Below, in pieces: positions 12,050 through 19,345 of a DNA stretch of 32,797 bases. Under the pieces are notes generated by a model. It was not told the origin of the DNA and made no database searches. It was given only the letters and a program-made list of their open reading frames with translations. Numbering within the stretch: position 1 is the stretch's first letter; each line of letters opens with the position of its first letter. Location of the stretch: positions 1-32,797 of IMG/VR virus record IMGVR_UViG_3300011115_000648; one strand, written 5' to 3'. This DNA is from a virus. Both the position numbers and the translations under genes were made by a program.

Positions 12050-12062
12050 TAAACTTTGTTTA
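12050..12062. promoter_or_regulatory. Operator copy upstream of the accessory promoter
   Basis: TAAAC-TTT-GTTTA, a perfect palindrome outside the three central bases. A related half-site CAAACTTTCTTTA starts 11 bases away at 12039, one helical turn. Confidence 0.5.
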
Positions 12063-12065
12063 AAT

Positions 12066-12095
12066 AAAAAACCCCGCTATAGAAATAGCAGGGGG
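12066..12095 (-). terminator. Terminator of the late operon
   Basis: On the minus strand CCCCC-T-GCTAT pairs with ATAGC-GGGG around a four-base loop (one bulged base) and runs into six T. It lies 26 bases after the stop of 12121-12387 and just before the accessory promoter, so it separates the two units. Confidence 0.8.
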
Positions 12096-12120
12096 AAAAT
12101 ATGCCGTTATGAAGAAAAAT

Positions 12121-12387
12121 TTATAGGCTTCCGTCTTGTAGGGGAATGCTGTCCTCACTATCAATTCTTCGGTAGTTTTCTTTCCATAATACTTTTATAA
12201 GCGCAGTAGATATTCTGACAATCTCCTCTTCGTTAAATGAAGGAAGTAAAATATGCAAATATTCGTGAGTCAATATCTCGAGATGCTTTCGCCCTTTTAA
12301 TCTAATATCCAAAGTAATAGTGCCATCATCCAAGTCTGCCTCGCCCCATAGCTTTTCTCTGCCTAATTTTTTATAAATTACTTTCAT
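12121..12387 (-). CDS. Small HExxH protein, possible metalloprotease, 88 aa
   Basis: The start at 12387 (MKVIYKKLGREKLWGEADLD) gives a 17-base overlap with the metallophosphoesterase gene; a longer start at 12429 adds methionine-rich junk. The centre is EILTHEYLHILLPSFNEEEI, with HEYLH the zinc-binding and catalytic motif of many metallopeptidases. At 88 residues it is close to the minimum for such a fold. It is the last gene of the late unit. Roles could be anti-repressor cleavage or virion or host processing; none is shown. Confidence 0.7.
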   Translation of the reverse strand: MKVIYKKLGREKLWGEADLDDGTITLDIRLKGRKHLEILTHEYLHILLPSFNEEEIVRISTALIKVLWKENYRRIDSEDSIPLQDGSL

Positions 12388-13234
12388 AGTTGCCATCATA
12401 AACCACTCCATCATAGTAGCATCTGCCATCTATAATTTGATGGGGTTGTATAAAAAAATAAATGTCTTTGCCTTCTTTATAAAAACTGATCGTTGAGAAT
12501 CCATTCTGCCAATCCGGTATCTTCCCTGTTGGAAAATATTCCACTTCCGTTCTTACCCTTCCGCAACCCACTTCCACCCACACATAAGGATTGTTTCGAT
12601 TGGTGATGGGCTTGTAGTTCAACCGGTGGGTATGCCCTGAAGCACCACTGCCCATGTATTCATAAATATTTTTCTCTCCGGCATTCTTGGCAAGGCTCAA
12701 CCCATGCACGCCGGTAAATAAATCAAACCAGTTGATATAGTCTTTGCCATCCCAATCAATGCCAAACTCCTCAAAGGATAATATCTTTTCGTACTCGGTT
12801 GACTTGTATTCTTTGAACAATACTGCCAACCTTGCCAACTGTCCTTTGCTGTTCATGTGTGGCTTGGTAATACGCTCATCATGGTTACCCGGTATGAATC
12901 GTATTTTGGCGTCAGTAGAAGCTCGTAGCGGTTTTAAAATTTGTTCCTTGGTATATTCTACTTCCTTGATTTCTGAATAGCCGGAAAGGATGCCATCGTC
13001 AAACAATTTCTTTTCATGCCTTGATACATAAGGTAAGTCCATCAAGTCCCCAAGCAATGCCACTTCATCAAACTTGTTTTTCTGCAATACTTTGTTGATG
13101 CATCGTTGAACGGATTGATCCGTCAACCACCCATGTTCATCGCTTTTAAGCAGAACCTTGTATAGTTTTTTGTCGTGTAATTTCTTTAGCTGCCACCAAT
13201 TGTACTCTGTTTCATTCAGTCTTGGTCTTATCAT
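12371..13234 (-). CDS. Calcineurin-like metallophosphoesterase, 287 aa
   Basis: Metal-dependent phosphoesterase. All motifs are present: D32 and H34 in SDEHG, GD at 62-63, GNHDE at 116-120, GVHG at 175-178 and SGHTHR at 199-204. The N-terminal 25 residues (LNETEYNWWQLKKLHDKKLY) are not part of the usual fold. Phage enzymes of this family can act on nucleic-acid ends or nucleotides. It lies between the endolysin (4-base overlap) and the HExxH gene, so it is late-expressed; its substrate cannot be read from sequence. Confidence 0.9.
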   Translation of the reverse strand: MIRPRLNETEYNWWQLKKLHDKKLYKVLLKSDEHGWLTDQSVQRCINKVLQKNKFDEVALLGDLMDLPYVSRHEKKLFDDGILSGYSEIKEVEYTKEQILKPLRASTDAKIRFIPGNHDERITKPHMNSKGQLARLAVLFKEYKSTEYEKILSFEEFGIDWDGKDYINWFDLFTGVHGLSLAKNAGEKNIYEYMGSGASGHTHRLNYKPITNRNNPYVWVEVGCGRVRTEVEYFPTGKIPDWQNGFSTISFYKEGKDIYFFIQPHQIIDGRCYYDGVVYDGNYESNL

Positions 13235-13743
13235 AAAATGATTTTACTGGCGGATTGATACAAGCTTTTAAAGTTGTTGATGTCCGGCATCTTTTGTATT
13301 GCTTGTTGGTAAGTAAGCCCAACCCACTTTTGTAAATAATTAATGGCTAAATCGTTGCTGTTCTTCACACCAGGACTACCCACAAACAATCCCCTTTCCT
13401 TTACTTTAAAGCACATAAACTCAAAGCAAGTTTCAAAGCCTTTTTCATTGAAACAGATAAATCTTCTCACATCACCGGCATTGTCTTTTTTGATGCAAGT
13501 GCCAATAATGTTGGTGCTGTCCAATCCTCTCCATACTGCATTGTCTGCCTGTATGCCGCCATAGTTATTGTTCACTCCATTCTTGCCATTGGCAGATTCA
13601 TTTCTAAACATACAATAAGCCGTTTTTATAACTTCCTTATCGTACTTCCCTACCAGTTCTTTGGCATAAACTTCCACCATGCTCATAGGCACAGATGTTT
13701 TTTGGTAAGGGATTTCAGGGAATGCAGGGTAACAGTTTTTCAT
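13231..13743 (-). CDS. Putative endolysin (lysozyme-like), 170 aa
   Basis: Likely peptidoglycan hydrolase. The middle has the layout of a lysozyme or transglycosylase active site: a helix ending CMFRNESANGKNG with the candidate catalytic Glu at position 49, then NNNYGGIQADNAVW as in muramidase-type proteins, then a beta/alpha C-terminal part. There is no signal peptide, so release through a holin is expected. The ATG shares one base with the spanin stop (TAATG), and the two holin-like genes are just upstream. The family is assigned by motif and context only. Confidence 0.65.
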   Translation of the reverse strand: MKNCYPAFPEIPYQKTSVPMSMVEVYAKELVGKYDKEVIKTAYCMFRNESANGKNGVNNNYGGIQADNAVWRGLDSTNIIGTCIKKDNAGDVRRFICFNEKGFETCFEFMCFKVKERGLFVGSPGVKNSNDLAINYLQKWVGLTYQQAIQKMPDINNFKSLYQSASKIIL

Positions 13744-14237
13744 TAGATGTTTGATTTTAGGATTTTATATAAAATGAATAAAATAATTGGGATGATCAGC
13801 AGCAGCCAAAACTTAAACCGCCAACCATTTGCTCTGTGCTGTTGCACTTTGGTTTCAGCAGTTTGTGCTTCATATTGCACTTTGTAGTATGCAGATAAGC
13901 CTTTGTAGTAGTTTACGGAATCAAGGGCAATGTTGAGCCTCCTATTGTCATTGATGAACACTTTGAATGTATCTCTTATCTTGATGGTCTTATTGATGAA
14001 TACCGTATCAACCAATTCAACTATGCTCAGATTATTGATTGTATCAAATTTGTATTTGTAGGTAGTATCTGTCTTTGTTAAAGTATCACTTAAATAGGTA
14101 ACAAAGCTATCATTGACACAAGGGTTTTTCTTTTCCCATTCTCTGCCAACAACTTCCACTTTTGCAGGGTCTTTTAAAACACTTTTGACTGCAGAACATC
14201 CGGCAATTACTAAGCATAAAATTAAAAGGTATTTCAT
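13743..14237 (-). CDS. Putative unimolecular spanin, 164 aa
   Basis: The protein begins with a lipoprotein signal (MKYLLILCLVIAGCS; lipobox cysteine 14). A polar, strand-rich periplasmic stretch with repeated short DT/KT segments (TKTDTTYKYKFDTINN, VDTVFINKTIKIRDTF) and a helical part follow. A single membrane span is at about 142-159 (FKFWLLLIIPIILFILYKIL). An outer-membrane lipid anchor plus an inner-membrane anchor in one chain is the layout of unimolecular spanins, which fuse the two membranes in the last lysis step. Position between holin-like and endolysin genes supports this. Confidence 0.75.
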   Translation of the reverse strand: MKYLLILCLVIAGCSAVKSVLKDPAKVEVVGREWEKKNPCVNDSFVTYLSDTLTKTDTTYKYKFDTINNLSIVELVDTVFINKTIKIRDTFKVFINDNRRLNIALDSVNYYKGLSAYYKVQYEAQTAETKVQQHRANGWRFKFWLLLIIPIILFILYKILKSNI

Positions 14238-14500
14238 AAGTTTTTACTTTTTACCAACTTGTTAAAGATTGATTGATTGCCATATCCTAACAACAAAGCT
14301 GTGGCAGGAGTTAATGGGTAAATGTCTTTGATGTCATTGCCCAAATAAATCATGATACCAGTTACAATGATGGATATGACAAACGAAGGCAATTCAGCCT
14401 TGTAGTTAACCTGTTTGTTTTCATCAACACATTCCTTCCATCTGAAAAGATAGTGCAGCAATAAGCCTACATAAGCCAATAATAAAAAACTATAATCCAT
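14234..14500 (-). CDS. Holin-like membrane protein, 88 aa
   Basis: Three hydrophobic segments: about 3-18 (YSFLLLAYVGLLLHYL), 39-54 (FVISIIVTGIMIYLG) and a weaker one near 62-76 (LTPATALLLGYGNQS). Such a small multi-span protein next to a spanin and endolysin is a probable holin. The first segment is followed by RWKECVDENKQ, a charged loop. It overlaps the 14490-14666 gene by 11 bases and the spanin gene by 4 bases. Confidence 0.65.
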   Translation of the reverse strand: MDYSFLLLAYVGLLLHYLFRWKECVDENKQVNYKAELPSFVISIIVTGIMIYLGNDIKDIYPLTPATALLLGYGNQSIFNKLVKSKNL

Positions 14501-14666
14501 CTTTTTTTATTTTTTTAAGATTAAGATATAAGGTAGTTCCACCCGCAGCTAATGCAACACATAGTGATACAAACTGCAAAACGGGTGTGATGTTTTGAAA
14601 ACTAAAATAAGAAGCAATAAAAGTGATGATTGTTCCCCTTATGCTGTTTGTATCAACTTGATGCAT
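14490..14666 (-). CDS. Second holin-like membrane protein, 58 aa
   Basis: Product MHQVDTNSIRGTIITFIASY... ending KKIKKDGL with a TAG stop. It has a hydrophobic segment near residues 12-22 and a longer one at about 28-48 (PVLQFVSLCVALAAGG then TTLYL), then a basic tail. That is a two-span class II holin or antiholin layout. It overlaps the next gene by 11 bases. With 14234-14500 it could form a holin/antiholin pair; which is which cannot be told. Phage proteins with this N-terminus (DTNSIRG) are common next to lysis genes in Bacteroidota phages, as I recall. Confidence 0.7.
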   Translation of the reverse strand: MHQVDTNSIRGTIITFIASYFSFQNITPVLQFVSLCVALAAGGTTLYLNLKKIKKDGL

Positions 14667-14671
14667 GGTAT

Positions 14672-15004
14672 TTATTTGAAAATAATATTGTAAAGCTTTC
14701 CTACAAATGTGAAAGGGAATATAGCATTACCATTCCATGAGGTATAGTCAGTTCCGCTGATGGTTGCATTACCATCTAATACTTGGGTGTTGTCTGCATA
14801 CAATGCCCAATATAAAGTACAAGTAGATTTCAAATCATCGGAAATGATTTTCACTCCTAAATAATTAGCATTTACGCTATCGGTAAACTTTGCTTTAAAT
14901 GGCACTACTTTACAGGCAGTCATTGTTTTGAATGTGGTATCGATTGTCTGTGCTTTTAAATTTAGAGCCGCAAAGCATAAGGCTGCAAACATTACTTTTT
15001 TCAT
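14672..15004 (-). CDS. Secreted protein of the fibre cluster, 110 aa
   Basis: MKKVMFAALCFAALNLKAQ is a standard Sec signal peptide with the A-Q cleavage end seen in Bacteroidota. The mature part is about 90 residues of short strands (YLGVKIISDDLKSTCTLYWA and so on) and ends with a hydrophobic strand. The stop of the previous gene lies 2 bases upstream. Family not recognised. It is one of three neighbouring genes with signal peptides in the tail-fibre region. Confidence 0.7.
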   Translation of the reverse strand: MKKVMFAALCFAALNLKAQTIDTTFKTMTACKVVPFKAKFTDSVNANYLGVKIISDDLKSTCTLYWALYADNTQVLDGNATISGTDYTSWNGNAIFPFTFVGKLYNIIFK

Positions 15005-15006
15005 TT

Positions 15007-15219
15007 TTATTTTTTTAATTGTTTAGGCTTGTCCATTACTAATTCGTACTTACTTAATGCTTCAAGAATATAATTACTTGCTGCTTTGCTATCTACTTGT
15101 TTTTGAATGATAGCAATGATGTTTTTAAAAGTGGTTGTATCCATTTTTACTACCAATGAATCTTGACTCTTTGCCGATAGGCTGATTAAAATTGCTGCGA
15201 TGAATGTTAGTTTTTTCAT
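15007..15219 (-). CDS. Secreted protein of the fibre cluster, 70 aa
   Basis: The start at 15219 (MKKLTFIAAILISLSAKSQD) begins a clear Sec signal peptide with cleavage after AKS. A start at 15276 would place 19 polar residues before it. The mature peptide is about 50 residues, helical and charged (DTTTFKNIIAIIQKQVDSKA), and ends PKQLKK. It starts 11 bases after the fibre stop, which suggests it is made with the fibre, perhaps as an assembly partner. Confidence 0.7.
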   Translation of the reverse strand: MKKLTFIAAILISLSAKSQDSLVVKMDTTTFKNIIAIIQKQVDSKAASNYILEALSKYELVMDKPKQLKK

Positions 15220-15230
15220 TTTTATTTTGT

Positions 15231-17969
15231 TTATAATGATGTTATAGTTTCCCATACTGTACCTGTAAAAACACATAACTTATTTAAGGTTGTATCATAA
15301 ACCATGAGACCTGTTGCAGGACTGCTGATTGCATTCTTTTGTGTTGTTGTCATTCTTGGTGGAAGGAAGCCACGAGTAGTAGAAGTTGCCGATAATAATG
15401 CACTTGCAATGGTTGTTTCTCCATTTCCTATTTGTAAACTTCCATCAGCAAAAAAACAAGCAGTATTTACACTATTCATATTTATTAATATACGCGATGT
15501 TGGACCATCAGAATATTGATTAAATATTGTAAGCCTTGAACCACCACCACCATAAGTAGCAGCTATTCCAAGCATTGTACCTGATAGCCTTTCTGTAAGT
15601 AATAAAGAACCACTACCTACACCCGAAGCTCCTGTTAAAACATTATATCCTTGTAACCTTAATGGTGTATTTGATAAATCACTAATAATATTTGTTTGAT
15701 TAGAATTACTATAAGTAATACCTACATTTAATTTATCAAAATATGAAGCATTCGCATAAATAGCATATGAATTTAAAGAACCACCACTTCCTGAATATGT
15801 TGGATTTGTAACGTATAAAGATGCAATTGCTTGACTACTTATTGCACCATTTAATTGACCTGTTATACTTGAAGCATAACTTAAAGTTCCCGCTATTTGT
15901 GGTGTTGCAGTTGCTCCTGTTATACTAATATTTGTTGTTCCTGTAATTGCACCCTGCACCCTTGCCGTTCCATTAACATCAAGTTTATATCCTGCATCGG
16001 TTGTTGTTCCGATTGCTACATTTCCTGTTGAAAAGAACCTTGCATTTTCAGTTTGATTTACTGATATTCTTAAAGGTAAACTTAAATAATTTCCAAATTT
16101 AACTCCTGTTGCATCTGCTCTCCATTCAGGTAAATTATTTGCTATACCTGTCGCTTCCCAAGTCACATTGTTTCCTGAAAATTGAATACTGTTTGTTCCA
16201 ATAAGTACAGTTGAATTTAAATATGTTCCACCATTTACAAATAATTTTGGAATTGCACTATATAACATTGTACTATAAGTTGTTGCACCTATTACAGTAT
16301 TCCCTTGTATTCTTGCAGCATGGTTTTGTACCCCTGTAAACGCACCATTCGTGAAAGTTGGATTCACATCTAATCCTACTAAAACATCATTGTTTGCAGC
16401 AGCAGTTAATGTAGATGTTATATTTTGACCTCTTGCAATAGCTGATGCAGCAGTAACTGAACCACCTACTGATAATTTAGCACCTGTAGTTGTTGATGAA
16501 CCTATAACTGTTTCTCCTGAAGTTGAGCCTAATATAACATTTCCCGTTACTGTTTCAATTGCATTATGAGATGTATTTGCAAGTAATCCACTTATAGTAG
16601 GATTATAATAAATTCCTTTAAATGTAGATGTAGCATTATCAGTTGATAGCGTTGGTTCTATGTTTAAAATTCTAACATTACCTCCTGTTTGCGTTGAATT
16701 TGTTGAATTTATATTAAGATTATAACCAAGTCCTGTTGCTCCTGACAAACCACCTGCAAAATTAAAGACTGCACCACTTTGGATAGTGCCATTTGTTCTT
16801 AAGTTTAAAGTTCCACTAATTGAACCTATATCAGTAACTCTAACATTTGCACTTGCGTTTATATAAATTCTATTATTTGTAGTTGTTATTGACACCCCTC
16901 CAGTACTTCCATTTGTCATCATTGTAGCATTATTGCTTACAATAGTGCCATCGTTTGTTAAGTTGCCTACTACTCTTGCCGTTCCATTAACATCTAATAA
17001 ATACCCCGCATCAACCGTTGTATTAATGCCAATGTTTCCATTGGTATTGATGCGCAGCCTTTCAGTATTTGCAGTTGCCAACATCAAGCTTCCGCCATTC
17101 TGTGTGCCTATGGCAAAGTTGGAAGCATAGTTGCTGAAAAAGGTAGCAAGGTTAACCCTTGATATATTAAAATCAGTTCCCGTTGCACTGGAAGAATATT
17201 GTCTAAAATAAGAGGTAGAAACTGAACCCGCATTCCTTGCTGCTATTTCAGAATAGGAAGTGGTATTGTTGGTTTCCAATAAAAAAGAAACGCCATTTGC
17301 TCCATCATATACGTGCAACCTTGCCAAGGGTGAAGCTGTGCCTACCCCCAACCTAAAATTGGTATTGTCCCAAAATAAGTTATTTGTTCCTGTTTGTGTA
17401 TTTGTTCCATTCCAATATGCCACTTGTCCATTTGCCCCACTGCCGCCAACCTTAACTGCTCCCAAGCTATCCAAACCCTTTTGTCTCCATGCCTTTGTTG
17501 ACAACAAAGAACTATCTACCAACAAGGACTGACTTGATTTTATTAAGCCATATCCCGCAGTTCTAAGATAAGGCGATAGCATAGCCGCAGAATCGCTGTA
17601 TTTTATCCTCGCATTGATTCTGTTGGATAAACTACTTGTATCTACCGGACTATAATTGGCTGTTCTTAAATAAGGGGCAAGCATAGCAGCGGAGTCGCTG
17701 TATTTAATTCTATCATTGATCCTGCTGCTTAAAGAAGTGGTATCCGCACCTGTCGCTGTCCACTTAACCCCATTGCCCACAAACAAAGCATTGCCAATTG
17801 TGGCAACTCCATATTTGTTGTACGTTGTATCCATTGGCAACAACATTACTTTGGAAGCTTTCAGCCTTTCAAAGATCATCCCATAATTCGTTGCCTTATT
17901 CCATTTTGAAGTATCCTGTGCATAAGCAAAAGACACCACCATTGTCAGTATTAAAATTAGTTTTCTCAT
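15231..17969 (-). CDS. Tail fibre protein with Sec signal peptide, 912 aa
   Basis: Very likely the receptor-binding fibre. Residues 1-18 (MRKLILILTMVVSFAYAQ) form a signal peptide. Two 34-residue repeats follow at 76-106 and 110-140 (D-T-S-L-S...RIKYSDSAAML, PYLRTA), then a long beta-structured shaft rich in Ser, Thr and Asn. Two copies of DAGYxLDVNGTARV lie in the shaft. The end (RGFLPPRMTTTQKNAISSPA, then GLMVYDTTLNKLCVFTGT) is a knob found in Bacteroidota adhesins and phage fibres. A signal peptide is unexpected in a virion protein assembled in the cytoplasm. The gene's ATG overlaps the upstream stop by 4 bases. Confidence 0.8.
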   Translation of the reverse strand: MRKLILILTMVVSFAYAQDTSKWNKATNYGMIFERLKASKVMLLPMDTTYNKYGVATIGNALFVGNGVKWTATGADTTSLSSRINDRIKYSDSAAMLAPYLRTANYSPVDTSSLSNRINARIKYSDSAAMLSPYLRTAGYGLIKSSQSLLVDSSLLSTKAWRQKGLDSLGAVKVGGSGANGQVAYWNGTNTQTGTNNLFWDNTNFRLGVGTASPLARLHVYDGANGVSFLLETNNTTSYSEIAARNAGSVSTSYFRQYSSSATGTDFNISRVNLATFFSNYASNFAIGTQNGGSLMLATANTERLRINTNGNIGINTTVDAGYLLDVNGTARVVGNLTNDGTIVSNNATMMTNGSTGGVSITTTNNRIYINASANVRVTDIGSISGTLNLRTNGTIQSGAVFNFAGGLSGATGLGYNLNINSTNSTQTGGNVRILNIEPTLSTDNATSTFKGIYYNPTISGLLANTSHNAIETVTGNVILGSTSGETVIGSSTTTGAKLSVGGSVTAASAIARGQNITSTLTAAANNDVLVGLDVNPTFTNGAFTGVQNHAARIQGNTVIGATTYSTMLYSAIPKLFVNGGTYLNSTVLIGTNSIQFSGNNVTWEATGIANNLPEWRADATGVKFGNYLSLPLRISVNQTENARFFSTGNVAIGTTTDAGYKLDVNGTARVQGAITGTTNISITGATATPQIAGTLSYASSITGQLNGAISSQAIASLYVTNPTYSGSGGSLNSYAIYANASYFDKLNVGITYSNSNQTNIISDLSNTPLRLQGYNVLTGASGVGSGSLLLTERLSGTMLGIAATYGGGGSRLTIFNQYSDGPTSRILINMNSVNTACFFADGSLQIGNGETTIASALLSATSTTRGFLPPRMTTTQKNAISSPATGLMVYDTTLNKLCVFTGTVWETITSL

Positions 17970-18685
17970 ATGTTTCGGTAAAGGATTTGTAGTGATTTTA
18001 CAAAAGTGCCAAACTCAAACTTGCCAGTTGCAGCTGTGTATTTGTACTGATCCGCAGTTGGTGTGCCACTGGTAATCGGTATCAATGGCTGTATGCCTTC
18101 CATCAATAACACAATGTATTTATTTGCCAACGTGCCAACGGTAATTTCCTCCACCCCATTGTCATTGGTGTATATGTAGTTGTAAATTATTTTCATATCT
18201 GTATTGTCATATTCGAAGGTTACATCGGTTGCAGGCACTTGGCATCTATTGCTATCAAACCTTGTGCTGATTGCTACGTCAAGGCTCACACCGGCACACA
18301 AATCTTGCAGCTGATAATCCAAAATCTTCATGTTTGCATCCGTTGCTATATCCCAGTCTGCTTGGTAATCCGTAAATCCTAACATTGCCATGTAATCCTG
18401 TGCAACGCTTACCATGTCACTCTTTACCTCAAATTCATTTTGTAAGCTGTTGCTTGTTGTATCCAACAAATCCAAAAAATACAAGCTGAAATTATAGGTT
18501 GTTTGTCTATTTGCCTTGCTGATAGATCCCGTATTCAACTCACAAAACAATGCAGGATAGGTCACATCTTTGCTGTCTAAGAACTCGTCAATACTGCCAA
18601 TAAAAAAATGGTTAATTTGTTTGTGGCTGAGTGCTAACTTTTCTATCCTTGCTATTACTTGTTTTAGTGTTAGAGAATTGCTCAT
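17966..18685 (-). CDS. Structural protein near the fibre, 239 aa
   Basis: Unassigned structural protein. The N-terminal half has the pattern of phage tail-completion proteins (LTLKQVIARIEKLALSHKQI, then FFIGSIDEFLDSKDVTYPAL, where it reads like a terminator or connector fold), and the C-terminal half ends GKFEFGTFVKSLQILYRNI. Proteins with this YRN-I end sit before fibre genes in some Bacteroidota phages. It follows the connector gene and overlaps the fibre by 4 bases. A tail-completion or fibre-attachment role is inference. Confidence 0.6.
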   Translation of the reverse strand: MSNSLTLKQVIARIEKLALSHKQINHFFIGSIDEFLDSKDVTYPALFCELNTGSISKANRQTTYNFSLYFLDLLDTTSNSLQNEFEVKSDMVSVAQDYMAMLGFTDYQADWDIATDANMKILDYQLQDLCAGVSLDVAISTRFDSNRCQVPATDVTFEYDNTDMKIIYNYIYTNDNGVEEITVGTLANKYIVLLMEGIQPLIPITSGTPTADQYKYTAATGKFEFGTFVKSLQILYRNI

Positions 18686-18745
18686 TTTTTTGCTTTAATA
18701 AAAAAATTCTTAATTTTTCTTCGTTTTTTTTGCTTATGTTTTTAC

Positions 18746-19342
18746 TCATAAATAATAAGGGTCGTTAGAATTATAGTTGATTGGTTTTTGATTCAATGAA
18801 TAATCTCCTTTTGGCATCTCAGTTTCATCACCTAAATAAATCGGGCAACTGTAAGAAGTTCTATCCGGTGCAATCACATCAATACCCGCTACAAATGTGT
18901 TGTACTCAGGGAACTTAGATGGTGAATTTTGCAGCAAATACATCCTACAAACCTTGCTGTAATGCTCTGCTCTGTTCACATACCTTGCACGTATATCATA
19001 CAACTCCGCCATGCTTGGCTGTGTGGCATTGTCAACCGTTTTTTGACTTACCCCTTTGTTCCAAATTTGGTTGTTGATGGAAGATGAAATCTCCGCCATC
19101 GCATAATTGCAAATGCAATCAATCAAATAATTATCCATCAATGTTTTGTAGTTGCCGGATAAAGTATTGGCAGCAATATCTGCAATGATTTTATTGAATA
19201 AATTACTACCGAGCAATGGAAGAATATATAAGTCCTGTGCTGCTTTGATTTCAGGATAGATCAGTTTGTCATCCACATTCTCATGGATGCTCATTCTTTC
19301 CTTTACAACACTGGGTAATACTAAGTAAGTGATTGTTGCCAT
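18746..19342 (-). CDS. Head-tail connector-like protein, 198 aa
   Basis: Helical adaptor with the pattern of the DUF6712-type connector proteins of Bacteroidota phages: VDDKLIYPEIKAAQDLYILP, LLGSNLFNKIIADI, then LIDCICNYAMAEISSSINNQ, then ELYDIRARYVNRAEHYSKVC. Such proteins join portal and tail. It starts 4 bases after the portal stop, as expected. The last 30 residues are polar and probably flexible. Confidence 0.65.
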   Translation of the reverse strand: MATITYLVLPSVVKERMSIHENVDDKLIYPEIKAAQDLYILPLLGSNLFNKIIADIAANTLSGNYKTLMDNYLIDCICNYAMAEISSSINNQIWNKGVSQKTVDNATQPSMAELYDIRARYVNRAEHYSKVCRMYLLQNSPSKFPEYNTFVAGIDVIAPDRTSYSCPIYLGDETEMPKGDYSLNQKPINYNSNDPYYL

Positions 19343-19345
19343 TGA

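Noticed and set aside
17260-17532. Plus-strand open frames inside structural genes, for example opposite the fibre
   Set aside because: They are antisense shadows of well-supported minus-strand genes and lack domains or plausible starts. The same applies to plus-strand frames at 24307-24768, 25165-25665 and 31747-32151.
18612-18749. A 45-codon minus-strand frame (MSKNISKKNEEKLRIFLLKQ...) starting with an ATGA overlap after the connector gene
   Set aside because: It is lysine/asparagine-rich, overlaps the next real gene by 74 bases and has no recognisable domain. It more likely reflects AT-rich intergenic DNA, though the ATGA junction keeps it possible.
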